Assembly: GCF_014646335.1 (NCBI RefSeq)
Contig: NZ_BMNG01000029.1
Location: 1-64,000, forward strand
DNA: 64,000 bases
Direction of reading: 5' to 3'
From: Streptomyces lasiicapitis
GTDB lineage: Bacteria; Actinomycetota; Actinomycetes; Streptomycetales; Streptomycetaceae
The notes under the pieces were generated by a model. The model did not search any database, was not told the origin of the DNA, and saw only the letters and a list, made by a program, of their open reading frames with translations. Below, piece after piece: positions 7,058-16,164 of this stretch. Both the position numbers and the translations under genes were made by a program. Each line of letters opens with the position of its first letter. Position 1 is the first letter of the stretch.

Positions 7058-9082
7058 ATGAGTGTTGACGGGCGGGACGAGCCCACCCCCACCGGGGGTG
7101 AGTCGAGCGGGCATCCTCCCCGGCAGGTGCCGAACCAAGGCGGTCCGGGGGGCAGCAGCGGGGCCGCGGGGTCCGGTGCCTCGGGAAGTCCCGCGAGCGG
7201 CGGGGCCGGTGCGACCGGTCCCGATCCCAGCGTGCCGACGCAGCGCGAGCGCGGCGCTGCCGGTGGCTCCCTCTCGGGTGCGGCCGGCGTGGAAGCCGGG
7301 GTGCCCGGTGCCCGGACCGGTTCCGGTGACGGCCCGCCGTCCGACGCCGACCTGATCGAGCGCATGCGCGCGGGCGACGACACCGCGTACGAAGAGCTCT
7401 ACCGCAGACATGCCGAATCGGTACGCCGCTACGCCCGCACCTGCTGCCGCGACGCCCACACCGCCGACGACCTCACCGCAGAGGTCTTCGCCCGGATGCT
7501 CGGAGCCGTACGGTCCGGGCACGGGCCCGAGCACGCGGTGCGCGCCTATCTGCTGACCACGGTGCGGCGCGTCGCCGCCGGCTGGACGAAGTCGGCGAAG
7601 CGGGAGCAACTGGTCGACGACTTCGCGGTGTTCGCCGCGCAGGCCGCCCGCGGCTCCGAGGTCTCCGACGACGACACGTTGGACCTGGGCGCGGACGTAC
7701 GCGCCATGCACGAGGCCGAGCAGTCCCTCGCCATGCAGGCCTTCCGCAGCCTGCCCGAGCGCTGGCAGGCCGTGCTGTGGCACACGGAGGTCGAGGACGA
7801 GTCCCCGAGCGACGTCGCCACGCTGTTCGGCCTGGACGCCAACGGCACCCGGGTGCTCGCGAGCCGCGCCCGCGAAGGCCTCAAGCAGGCCTACCTCCAG
7901 GCGCATGTGAGCACCACGCTCACCGAGAGCGAGGAGTGCGCGCGCTACGCCGACCGGCTCGGCGCCTACGCCCGCGGCGGCCTGCGCACCCGCGCCGAGC
8001 GCGGACTGCGCAAGCACCTGGAGGAGTGCGCCAACTGCCGCCTCGCAGCAGGTCAGATCAAGGAAGTCGCGAGCGGCATCCCCGCGGTCGTGCCGGTGGC
8101 CGTCATCGGCTGGTTCGGTGCCGCCGGGTACGCGAAGGTGGCCGCGCTCCTCGGCGGCGGCGTCGCGGGCGCGGGTGCGGCAGGGGCCGCCGGGGCCGCT
8201 GCGGGCAGCGGTGGCGCCGCGGGTGCCGGGGCCGGGGGCGCTGCCGCGTCCGAGGGGCTCGGCGCGCCCGCGAAGGCCGGTATCGCGGCGGGCATCGTCG
8301 CCGCGGGTGTGGTCGCCGCGGCGATCGCCCTCACCGGGGGCGGCGACAAGAAGGACGAGCCGCCGAAGGCCCAGCCGCCGGTCGCCGAGTCCTTCGTACC
8401 GCGCAAGCCGCCGCCCTCCAAGCCCGAGCCGAAACCGGAGCCGCCGGCTCCAAGACCCGAGCCCACCCCCACCCCCACGCCGAAACCGACGCCGAAGCCC
8501 ACCCCCAAGCCGACGCCGAAGCCCAAGCCGCCACCGGCGAAGCCGCCGGAGAAGCCCAAGCCCAAACCGCCGTCCCCGCCGCCGCCGAAGCCGACACCCA
8601 CCCCGCCCAAGCCGACGCCGAAGCCGCCGCCCCCGCCGCCGCCCGCGCCCAAGGTCTTCCAGTGGAACCAGCTGGAGTACGGCCTCACCGGCGACGGCAC
8701 CAAGCCCGAGATGCGGCTCGGCGAGAGCAGTTGGGTGTGGCAGCGCTGGGGCATGTCCATCGACGACAAGCGCTACGGCCACGGCGTGACCGTGCACGGC
8801 AGGTCCTCGGTCACCATCGACCTCAACCGCGAGTGCTCCTCCTACGAAGCGCTCGTCGGCGTCGACGACATGACGATGGGGCTCGGCAAGGTGCGGTTCT
8901 CCGTGTACGCCGACGGGGCGCGGCTGTGGCGGTCCCCGCTGATCAAGGGCGGCGACTCGGTGGTTCCCGTACGCGTCGGTCTTACCGGCCGCAAGACGAT
9001 CCGCCTTGTCGTCGAGCCGCACACGCCGTTCGCCTCGACGGCTCTCGCGGACTGGGCGCAGTCGCGGCTTTCCTGCATCTGA
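7058..9082 (+). CDS. ECF-type sigma factor fused to membrane anchor and C-terminal NPCBM domain
   Basis: A 674-residue mosaic protein. After a Gly/Ser/Pro-rich tail (about 1-90) comes sigma-70 region 2 (about 95-170; YEELYRRHAESVRRYARTCC, TADDLTAEVFARM). Region 4 follows at about 205-260 (LPERWQAVLWH, SPSDVATLFG). A Cys-containing segment near 320 (HLEECANC) recalls zinc-finger anti-sigma domains. One hydrophobic span lies at about 405-430 (AGIAAGIVAAGVVAAAIAL). A long Pro/Lys linker follows, and the last 145 residues resemble NPCBM/NEW2, a carbohydrate-binding-like module (WGMSIDDKRYGHGVTVHG). This predicts cytoplasmic sigma domains tied to an extracellular module. ATG 7058 has GGAGG at 7044-7048. 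Target promoters and the activation route are unknown. Confidence 0.85.
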   Translation: MSVDGRDEPTPTGGESSGHPPRQVPNQGGPGGSSGAAGSGASGSPASGGAGATGPDPSVPTQRERGAAGGSLSGAAGVEAGVPGARTGSGDGPPSDADLIERMRAGDDTAYEELYRRHAESVRRYARTCCRDAHTADDLTAEVFARMLGAVRSGHGPEHAVRAYLLTTVRRVAAGWTKSAKREQLVDDFAVFAAQAARGSEVSDDDTLDLGADVRAMHEAEQSLAMQAFRSLPERWQAVLWHTEVEDESPSDVATLFGLDANGTRVLASRAREGLKQAYLQAHVSTTLTESEECARYADRLGAYARGGLRTRAERGLRKHLEECANCRLAAGQIKEVASGIPAVVPVAVIGWFGAAGYAKVAALLGGGVAGAGAAGAAGAAAGSGGAAGAGAGGAAASEGLGAPAKAGIAAGIVAAGVVAAAIALTGGGDKKDEPPKAQPPVAESFVPRKPPPSKPEPKPEPPAPRPEPTPTPTPKPTPKPTPKPTPKPKPPPAKPPEKPKPKPPSPPPPKPTPTPPKPTPKPPPPPPPAPKVFQWNQLEYGLTGDGTKPEMRLGESSWVWQRWGMSIDDKRYGHGVTVHGRSSVTIDLNRECSSYEALVGVDDMTMGLGKVRFSVYADGARLWRSPLIKGGDSVVPVRVGLTGRKTIRLVVEPHTPFASTALADWAQSRLSCI

Positions 9083-9092
9083 GCGCTGCATC

Positions 9093-9136
9093 TGAGCGGG
9101 TGCGGGGGCTCCGCTGAGCGGGTGCGGGGGCTCCGC
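9093..9136. repeat. 22-base tandem repeat, two copies
   Basis: Two identical 22-base units starting TGAGCGGGTGCGG (9093-9114 and 9115-9136) follow the sigma-factor stop. A shorter GCATCTGAGCG duplication straddles the stop and GCGTGGGGCCG occurs twice just after. This looks like slippage in intergenic DNA. Confidence 0.85.
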
Positions 9137-9211
9137 GTGGGGCCGGGCGGGTCTGCGTGGGGCCGTGTGGGGTCGCCACTCGCCCGGGGCCGGTCGGGCT
9201 GACGCGGCCGG

Positions 9212-12200
9212 TCAGCGGGCCGCGTCCGCCAGTTCCTCCAGGACCTCGTCCATGGTCAGCCCGTCGCCCGCCGCGCGCTGCCGCTCGTACTCACCCTCGC
9301 CGAGCGCCGCGCGTGCCTCCTTCACCACGTCTTCGGCCTCGGCCCGCCCCGGCATGGGGCGTTCGTGGCCGGCGCGCCAGCGGGTGGCGAAGGCGAGCAG
9401 GCGGCTCGCGCGGGCGTGGTCGCCGGTCTCGCCCATGAGCGTGGCGGCCGCGTCCACCAGGCCCGCGACGACCGTCTCCGAACAGTGGGTGCGCAGCGCC
9501 TCCGGCAGCACCTCGGTCAGAACGGCGAGCCCGGCCAGGGGACCGGACTCGGCGGCCGTGACGCGCGCCTCCACATTGCCGAGGCCGGCGGCGAACTGCG
9601 GCGGCGGCGTCCCGCGCTCGGCTTCCGCGCGGGCCGCGTCGCACAGGACCCTGGCCCCCACCACGTCACCGTCGTCAAGGACCAGGACGGCGCTCATGAG
9701 GTGGACGAAGGCACGGGAGTCCGTGACGCCGTAGCGCTCGGCCTTGGCTCCGGCCTCCTCCAGGCCCTTCGCGGCGAGCTCGCGGTCGCCCTCGCGGAAG
9801 GAGATCTCGGCGAGGCGGGCGATGAGGAAGGGGGCTTCGGCGTGCGCGCCCACTTCGTAGGCGAGGCGCAGCGCCTCCTCGTACTCCCGCCGGGCCTCGT
9901 CGTGTTGGCTGCGGGCCATCGCCGCCTCGCCCGCCGCGCTGCACACCTGCGCGCGCAGCCACCGGTCGCCCACCCGTCTGCTCAGCACGCGCAGCTCCGC
10001 CAGGTCGTCGTCGACCCCGGAGAGGTTGCCCGGCCGGTCGACCGCGGCGTGCACATGGAACATCAGCGTGATCGCGGTCTCCCAGTCGCCTCCGAAGCGG
10101 CGGCAGTTGCTGACGGCCAGGTCCAGGTGGGGCATCACGTCCTCGACCCAGTCGGCGAAGTACAGCGTGAACGGCCAGACCAGGCCCGGGAACCGGCCGC
10201 TCGCGGGCACAGGACGGGCGAACACGTCCCGCATCCGCACGATGTACTCCCGGTCCAGGCCGTCGCCCACCACTGCCGTGGGCCGGGCCTCCACCGTCAG
10301 GAACATGTGCACCATGCGCAGTTGCATGCGCGGCCAGAACGACGGGGCGTCCTCGTCGGCGAGATCCGCGTCCAGGCCCGCGCCCGCCAGGGAGAACACC
10401 GACGGACCCGCCTCGGCCGCGGCGGCCACGTCCGGCGGCACCGTGAGGGTCAGCGCCCGGTCGACCCAGTCCGTGCCCTCCCCGCGGTAGTTGCGCAGCC
10501 ACCAGAACCAGCCCAGGGCCAGGACGAACGCCGTGGCGAGCGGTTCGTCGCGGGACTCCACGGCGCGGTGCAGGGCCGCGCGGAGGTTGTCGAGGTCGGC
10601 CTCCAGGCGGTGGATCCACGGCAGTTGCTCGGCCGAGCGGAGCAGGGGCTCGGCCGTCTGAGCGAGCGCGAGGAAGTACGCGGTGTGCCTGCGCTGTGCC
10701 TCGGCGCGCGGGCCGGGGGTCTCGGCGGCGCGCTCCGTGGCGTACTCGTGGATGGTCTCCAGCATGCGATAGCGCATCCCTGCGCTCGCGCCGCCGGAAC
10801 CTGCCCCACCGGGGCTCCGCATGCCCTCCTCCGTGATCTCCATGTCGTACGGAGTGGCGACGACCAGGGACTTGTCGACGAGGGCGCCGACGAGGTCCGC
10901 CGCCGGGCCCGTGCAGACGGCCTCGGCGGCCTCCAGGTCCCAGCCGCCCGCGAAGACGGACACCTCGCGCAGGACCGCGCGCTCGGCGTCGTCGAGCAGG
11001 TCCCAGGACCAGTCGACCACCGCGCGCAGGGTCTGCTGGCGGGGCAGGACCGTGCGGGCACCGCTGGTGAGCAGGCGGAAGCGGTCGTCCAGGCGGTCGG
11101 CGATCTGCCGGGGCGAGAGCAGCCGCAGGCGGGCGGCGGCCAGCTCGATGGCCAGGGGCAGGCCGTCGAGGCGGCGGCAGATCTCCGCGACCGACTCCGC
11201 GTCCCGGTACGGGTCGAAGCCGGGGCGCACGGCCTCGGCCCGCTCGGCGAACAGGCGATGTGCCGGGTCCGGTGGGAGGGGCTCGACCGGGCGCACGGCC
11301 TCGCCCGGCACGCCCAGGGGTTCGCGGCTGGTCGCGACGATCGTGAGACCCGGGCAGCGGGTGAGGAGGGTCTCCGCCAGCTGGGCGGCGGCATCGATGA
11401 CGTGTTCACAATTGTCAAGGACCAGGAGCAGGCTGCGCGGAGCGCAGTACTCGACGAGCAGGGCCAGCGGGTCGCTCTGCGGTGCCGTCAGCTCGCTCGT
11501 CATCAACACGGTCTCGCGCAGGCCGAGCGCGCTGACGACCGCGCCCGGGACCGCCTCCGGCCGGTCGAGCGGGGCGAGCTCGGCCAGCCATGCGCTCGGA
11601 TGCCCGGCGGCGGCTTCCTCGGCGAGGCGGGTCTTGCCGGAGCCGCCCGGTCCGGTGAGGGTGACCAGGCGTGCTCTCTGTATGTCCGAACGGATGGCGG
11701 CGAGTTCGGGTTCCCGCCCGACGAAGGAAGTCAGCCGGGGACGGAGGTTGCCCTGGCGGGGGGCTGGGCGGGTTCTGGCCGGGGGCGGGGTGTGAGGGCT
11801 GGGCGCATTGTCTGTACGGGACTTCGTCGCCGGGGCGGGCTGAGGGTGGTGGGCCGGGGCCCTTCCTGCCGACTTCGGCCCGCTTGCCCGCGCCGGTCCG
11901 CCCGGCGTCGCCGAACCCGTAGACACCCCCGACTCCCCCGGCTCCCCCAGCAACTCCGCGTGCAGGGCGCGCAGTTCCGGACCCGGGTCGGTGCCGAGTC
12001 CCTCGGCGAGGGTGCGGCGGGCGTCCTCGTACGCGGCGAGGGCGTCCGCGCCGCGACCCGCGTCGCGCAGGGCGCGGATGAGGAGGGCGCGCAGGGCCTC
12101 GTCGTACGGCTGGTCGGCGGTGAGCTCCTTCAACTCCGGTACGACGTCGGGGGCCTGGCCGAGGATGAGTTCGGCCTCGACCCGCGCGCGGGTGGCTTCC

Positions 12201-12655
12201 TGGCGGCGGGCCTCCGGGCGGGTGGCGGCGGTGCGGTCGGGGAGGTCGGCGAGGGCGGGGCCGTGCCACAGGGAGAGGGCCTCGCGCAGGACGCGGGCGG
12301 CTGTCGCCGGGTCGTGGCGGTCCAGGGCGGCGGTGCCCTCGCGGGTGAGGTGCTCGAAGCGGTGGAGGTCGACTTCTTCGGGGGCGGCGTTGAGGCGGTA
12401 GCCGCCGGGCTCGGAGGCGATGGCGTGTCTGCCGAGTACGCGGCGGAGGCGGCCCACGAGGGCCTGCAGGGCAGCGGGGGCGTCGGCCGGCGGGTCGTCC
12501 GCCCAGATGTCGTCGATGAGGGTGTCCACCGCGGTCGTACGGTTCGCTCTCAGCGCCAGCGCCGCGAGGAGCGCCCGCAGGCGGGGGCCTCCTACGGGCA
12601 GGGGTGCCCCTTGGTCGTCGTGCGCCTGCGTGGCGCCCAGGATCTGGTACCGCAC
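9212..12655 (-). CDS. AfsR/SARP-type regulator with BTAD, STAND ATPase and TPR domains
   Basis: A 1147-residue transcriptional regulator. It has an OmpR-like winged helix at the N terminus (about 1-95), a bacterial transcriptional activation domain (about 95-245) and a Pro/Ala/Ser-rich linker. An NB-ARC/STAND NTPase spans about 310-600, with P-loop TGPGGSGKT, the LLLVLDNCEHV Walker-B region and SREPL sensor. A long helical repeat (TPR-like) tail runs to the end. Proteins of this build use nucleotide-driven oligomerisation to activate target promoters, often of secondary metabolism. No biosynthetic cluster lies beside it. Start is GTG 12655, which directly begins the conserved VRYQILG; the frame is open a further 32 residues. 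The ribosome site is weak. Confidence 0.9.
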   Translation of the reverse strand: MRYQILGATQAHDDQGAPLPVGGPRLRALLAALALRANRTTAVDTLIDDIWADDPPADAPAALQALVGRLRRVLGRHAIASEPGGYRLNAAPEEVDLHRFEHLTREGTAALDRHDPATAARVLREALSLWHGPALADLPDRTAATRPEARRQEATRARVEAELILGQAPDVVPELKELTADQPYDEALRALLIRALRDAGRGADALAAYEDARRTLAEGLGTDPGPELRALHAELLGEPGESGVSTGSATPGGPARASGPKSAGRAPAHHPQPAPATKSRTDNAPSPHTPPPARTRPAPRQGNLRPRLTSFVGREPELAAIRSDIQRARLVTLTGPGGSGKTRLAEEAAAGHPSAWLAELAPLDRPEAVPGAVVSALGLRETVLMTSELTAPQSDPLALLVEYCAPRSLLLVLDNCEHVIDAAAQLAETLLTRCPGLTIVATSREPLGVPGEAVRPVEPLPPDPAHRLFAERAEAVRPGFDPYRDAESVAEICRRLDGLPLAIELAAARLRLLSPRQIADRLDDRFRLLTSGARTVLPRQQTLRAVVDWSWDLLDDAERAVLREVSVFAGGWDLEAAEAVCTGPAADLVGALVDKSLVVATPYDMEITEEGMRSPGGAGSGGASAGMRYRMLETIHEYATERAAETPGPRAEAQRRHTAYFLALAQTAEPLLRSAEQLPWIHRLEADLDNLRAALHRAVESRDEPLATAFVLALGWFWWLRNYRGEGTDWVDRALTLTVPPDVAAAAEAGPSVFSLAGAGLDADLADEDAPSFWPRMQLRMVHMFLTVEARPTAVVGDGLDREYIVRMRDVFARPVPASGRFPGLVWPFTLYFADWVEDVMPHLDLAVSNCRRFGGDWETAITLMFHVHAAVDRPGNLSGVDDDLAELRVLSRRVGDRWLRAQVCSAAGEAAMARSQHDEARREYEEALRLAYEVGAHAEAPFLIARLAEISFREGDRELAAKGLEEAGAKAERYGVTDSRAFVHLMSAVLVLDDGDVVGARVLCDAARAEAERGTPPPQFAAGLGNVEARVTAAESGPLAGLAVLTEVLPEALRTHCSETVVAGLVDAAATLMGETGDHARASRLLAFATRWRAGHERPMPGRAEAEDVVKEARAALGEGEYERQRAAGDGLTMDEVLEELADAAR

Positions 12656-13332
12656 GGGGTCATTCTGGCCGGTGGGGGCGATTGCGTCGCGGGGTTTCCG
12701 CCCGGGGGCGCGGCACCCCCGCCGAACCGGCCCGCGTCCGCGCACGCCCACGCTTCACGTCACGGTGGGCCTGGGGTGTGCCCCTCCCCCCACATTCCGA
12801 CGCCGTCGACTGGGCTGCCTTTAGGGTCGGGAGCCGCCTCTGGTGGCCCAGCTGCCAACAGCGGGTGGGGGGCCGTGGGCCGTGGCTAGGCAGACTCACG
12901 GGAACCGCAGTGGGTGGGGCAAGGGGACAGGCGCAGGGCTCGGACGGCCGCGGGATCCGCAGCGGGCGTACGCCGGACGGCCTTCCGTGGCACCGGAAGC
13001 GCAACCTGCCCACAGGGGCGGAGGGCCAAGGCGCCGACGACGCCGAGGCTGCCGTTCCGGCGAACGGGCGGGAGGCCGTGGGAGCCGCAGTCTGCGGGCG
13101 CCGGGCGGCCTTCCGTGGCAGCGGGAGCGTGGGCTGCCCGCAGGGGTGGGGGGCGTGGGGTCGGTGCCGGTGTGGAGGTGTTGTTCCGGTGGATGGGTGG
13201 GCGGGTGGGAGAGGACCGGCGCGGAGCGGTGGGGTGTTGAGGGTGCGGGGCCCGGCCCGCCGTGACCCCGTGGCGTACCAGCCCTGTGCCAGCGGCCCCG
13301 CGTCGTACCAGCCCCGCGCCAGCGGCCCCGCG
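12656..13332. other. Long GC-rich intergenic region with degenerate repeats
   Basis: About 680 bases between two leftward genes with no credible coding sequence. It contains an imperfect duplication of roughly 130 bases: GGCCTTCCGTGGCA recurs at about 12979 and 13109, each followed by a related stretch ending in a TGCCC-CAGGGG hairpin-like segment. A 30-base tandem repeat also lies near its left end. Confidence 0.6.
13271..13330. repeat. 30-base tandem repeat, two copies
   Basis: Units 13271-13300 and 13301-13330 differ at only a few bases (shared core CGTACCAGCCC...GCCAGCGGCCCCG). They abut the stop codon of the asparagine-synthase-like gene. In one minus-strand frame they spell a 10-residue repeat AGPLARGWYD/AGPLAQGWYA, but that frame is not the gene frame. 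Confidence 0.85.
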
Positions 13333-15432
13333 CTAGCGGCCCGCCCCCAACGCCCCCCGCTGCGGCGCCACCGACCCCGTGGGTACCGCTCGTTGGCGGG
13401 CCGGGGTGCCGGTCCAGCAGGTGCCTCGGCGGGCGAGGAGGCGGCGGAGCCAGATCTCGGTGGAGACGAGGTCGGCGAGGCCGTCCAGGGGGAGGGGTTC
13501 GCCGTCGGCCGCCGCACGGAGTGCCTTGCGGACGACGCGGGCTTCCACGAGGCCCGCCTGGGCCAGCAGGGGCGTGTCGAAGAGGCCGATCAGCTCGTTC
13601 ACGGCGACCCGCAGGCCGGTGCGGCTGGCCGCGGCGGCGGAGGCGTGCGAGGGGGCGCCCCAGCCGGGCGGGAGTTCGGTGACCCCGGCGCCTTCGAGGA
13701 CCGTACGGAGGATGGCGGCCCGCGCCCCGGGCTGCACCCGCAGGGACTCCGGCAGCGCCCGGCAGGCGCGCACCACCTGGTTGTCGAGGAACGGCGCGTG
13801 CAGCCGCTGGAAGCGGACCTCGGCGGCCTGCTCCAGGACGCGGAGGTCGGCGGCGTGCCGGAAGAGCGCGGCCCGCGCGCGGAACTCCCCGGGCCGCTGT
13901 CCGGGGCCGGGGCCGGGGCGCGTCGTCGTCTCCTGGAGGCGAACCGATACTTCTGCGAGGGCCTCACCGGTCAGCCAGCGCGCGGCCGGCCCCGGTCTGG
14001 CCCAGGCCAGGGCGGCGAGGGAGGCCCCCACGGCCCCGCCGGGCTCCTCGAAGCTGCGGTGCAGCAGCCGGTCGGCGAGCGACTGGACGCCCGCGCGGTG
14101 CGCGGTACGGGCGAGCTTCCGCGCGGCGCCGTACACGCGCGCGGGCACCATGACGGAGCCCTCGGCCTTGGCGAGGGCGGTCACGGGCCGCACCATGTGC
14201 CGTCGCTTGCGGTCCATCAGGAGGTCGGCGAGGCGGGCGGGATGGGCGTCGAGGACCTGCCGCGCGCCGTAGCCGGTGAAGTGGTCGGCGCTGCCCGAGG
14301 CGAGCCGCGCGCGGTGGCGCTGGGCGGTGACGATGACGGCGCTCGGCTCGTCGGTCAGCGGCCCGTCGAGGTCGGCGTACGGAAGCGCCTCCTCGCCGGC
14401 CGCGACGACGACGTGGTGCAGCCGCGGGTTGGCGGCGATGGCGCCCGCGCGCTCCAGTTCGGCCTCGCGGCCGCCCGAGACCAGGTCGTTGAAGGTGACG
14501 GCGACAAGGCGCTCCCCCGCGCCGGTGCCGTGCCCGAGGACGGTACCGGGCATCCCCGGCAGACCGGCGGCAAGGAGAGCGAGGGTTCCCGAAGCGGGCC
14601 CTCCGGAGAGGTCGGCTCCGATGCCGGGCACCGGCATGCCCCGCGCGGCACGCCGTTCGGCCGGCCCCATGCCGGGCACGGGCCCGGGGTCGATGTCCGT
14701 CCCCGGTACGTGGCGTGGTGCGCGCAGCCGCGCGCGTACCGCTTCGACGAGGGCGTCCCTGACCCCGTCCAGCGCACCGGCCTCGTCGGCCGCGGGCGCC
14801 GCGACGGCGAGCGAGGCGACGGGTTCGTATCCGGCGATTTCCCGTGCGCCCGCGCGGAGGATGAGCGCATGCCCCGGGGGCACACGGCGCACGTCCTGGT
14901 ACGGGGTCGAGTCGTGCAGCGCCTCCGGGACGTCGGGGGCCGCGAGCAGCGCCGCGAGGTGCCCGATGTCCAGGTGGGCCTCGATGAGGTCGGCCAGCGG
15001 CAGCGCGGCCGTCGCGTACGCCGTGCCGCCCGCCCAGGGGGTGTAGAACACGGGCCGCGCGCCCGCGAGATCGCCGGCGATCATCACGCGGCGCCCGACC
15101 TGGACGACCGCCGTGTAGCTCCCGGGCCAGGCCGTCAGGTGCCGCAGGGCGCCGCCGCGCGAGGCGAACAGGCTGACCCGCAGCTCCTCGTCGCTGGCCC
15201 CGCAGGTGCCGAGCACGGCGATGCGGGTCTGGTCGTCGGCCTTCACCGTGCGCACCTCGTCGGCACGCCAGTCGCCGACCGCCCACAGCGGATCCGGGTC
15301 GCCCCAAAGGAGTTGGGACCCCACAGGGGTCAGTGTCTCGCCGTCGTCACCGGTGGCACCCGCCGTGCCGACAGCGGCAGCGCCCACAGAGGGCCTCGTG
15401 GTGGTACTGCTCCACCCCACCAACCACCGCAT
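13333..15432 (-). CDS. Asparagine synthase-related protein (degenerate glutaminase and ATP motifs)
   Basis: A 699-residue protein of the class B asparagine synthetase fold, also used by lasso-peptide cyclases. The N-terminal half (about 1-210) matches the Ntn glutaminase fold (MRWLVGW, DLAGARPVFY, RRVPPGHALIL). It starts MRW, so the catalytic Cys after Met is absent. The C-terminal half has the synthetase fold (about 230-650; HAPFLDNQVVRACRALP). Its ATP loop reads LSGGPASG where SGGxDS is usual, so the Asp is missing. It is therefore unlikely to be a normal asparagine synthetase. No lasso precursor or protease genes are near. ATG 15432 has GGAGG six bases before it; extension upstream to 15540 is not favoured. 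Confidence 0.8.
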   Translation of the reverse strand: MRWLVGWSSTTTRPSVGAAAVGTAGATGDDGETLTPVGSQLLWGDPDPLWAVGDWRADEVRTVKADDQTRIAVLGTCGASDEELRVSLFASRGGALRHLTAWPGSYTAVVQVGRRVMIAGDLAGARPVFYTPWAGGTAYATAALPLADLIEAHLDIGHLAALLAAPDVPEALHDSTPYQDVRRVPPGHALILRAGAREIAGYEPVASLAVAAPAADEAGALDGVRDALVEAVRARLRAPRHVPGTDIDPGPVPGMGPAERRAARGMPVPGIGADLSGGPASGTLALLAAGLPGMPGTVLGHGTGAGERLVAVTFNDLVSGGREAELERAGAIAANPRLHHVVVAAGEEALPYADLDGPLTDEPSAVIVTAQRHRARLASGSADHFTGYGARQVLDAHPARLADLLMDRKRRHMVRPVTALAKAEGSVMVPARVYGAARKLARTAHRAGVQSLADRLLHRSFEEPGGAVGASLAALAWARPGPAARWLTGEALAEVSVRLQETTTRPGPGPGQRPGEFRARAALFRHAADLRVLEQAAEVRFQRLHAPFLDNQVVRACRALPESLRVQPGARAAILRTVLEGAGVTELPPGWGAPSHASAAAASRTGLRVAVNELIGLFDTPLLAQAGLVEARVVRKALRAAADGEPLPLDGLADLVSTEIWLRRLLARRGTCWTGTPARQRAVPTGSVAPQRGALGAGR

Positions 15433-16164
15433 CGCCGCCTCCACAGGCTGTGGACAGCCAGTGCACCATGACTGACTGAGGGATTCGGGTCCCATGCTGC
15501 CACGAAGGAGGCGCGCGAGAGGGCTCGCGAGGGCGCTCACACCGGCGCGAACGCGCCCTGGGTGATCGGTTGTTGATGCCGCAACGGCGTCAACAAGGGG
15601 ACGTGGAACGGCTGAAGCACGCTTTCGTGGGGTCGATTTTCGGCCAATTCAGCCGTGGCCGAACACGCGCGACCGCCCCTTGACGCCCCGCGGCACCCAC
15701 GCACAGCCCGGGAGGCGGCATACGCCTCCCGGACCGGTCCGCCGCCCGCGGGGATGGAGGCGGCGGTGTCCCCCAGCCCGCTGACTCCAGCGCAGCGGGC
15801 CGACCCACGCTCAACCATGGAAGCGCCCCCCACATGGCCGGAGAAGAGCGCACGCACAGGCGCACGGCCACACACCGGGAGCACGCCGCGGCACCGCCGT
15901 ACTCCCGTACGGACAACAATCTCGCCATCCGGAACTGCGCCTCTTAACGCTTGGGATCCGTCGAACTACGCTGGGTGTGCTGATGTTTTCGCGGAGGCAT
16001 ATACCTGGGGGCTCGGCCAAGTGCTCTTGCGGCCGGGGATCGGGGCCGCGGCGCGCGACACGCCGACGGACCGAGCACCCAGCCGCTGTCCCCGGGGGAA
16101 CACAGCACGAATGCCGCGCGGTCAAGCCACTGCCCGGCAGCCGTCTGTGTCCGAGGGGTGGCGC
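15433..16164. other. Divergent intergenic region, about 730 bases
   Basis: It separates the asparagine-synthase-like gene from the rightward sporulation-associated gene. A hairpin GTTGATGCCG-CAA-CGGCGTCAAC (15572-15594, one mismatch) is present. Frames are open here but lack codon bias or family resemblance. The A+T-richer stretch around 15920-16005 probably holds the promoter of the rightward gene. Confidence 0.5.

Noticed and set aside
9365..12889. 1174-codon plus-strand open frame
   Set aside because: It is a shadow of the AfsR-like gene, which has clear domains on the other strand.
13333..15432. Lasso-peptide cluster centred on the asparagine-synthase-like gene
   Set aside because: No precursor peptide, PqqD-like or leader-peptidase gene is visible on either side and the active site is degenerate.
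12604..15471. 955-codon plus-strand open frame
   Set aside because: It is the antisense shadow of the asparagine-synthase-like gene; composition is Arg/Gly/Ala-rich without any domain.
15655..16164. N-terminal extension of the sporulation-associated gene by 170 codons
   Set aside because: The extra residues are low-complexity and a strong ribosome site precedes ATG 16165.
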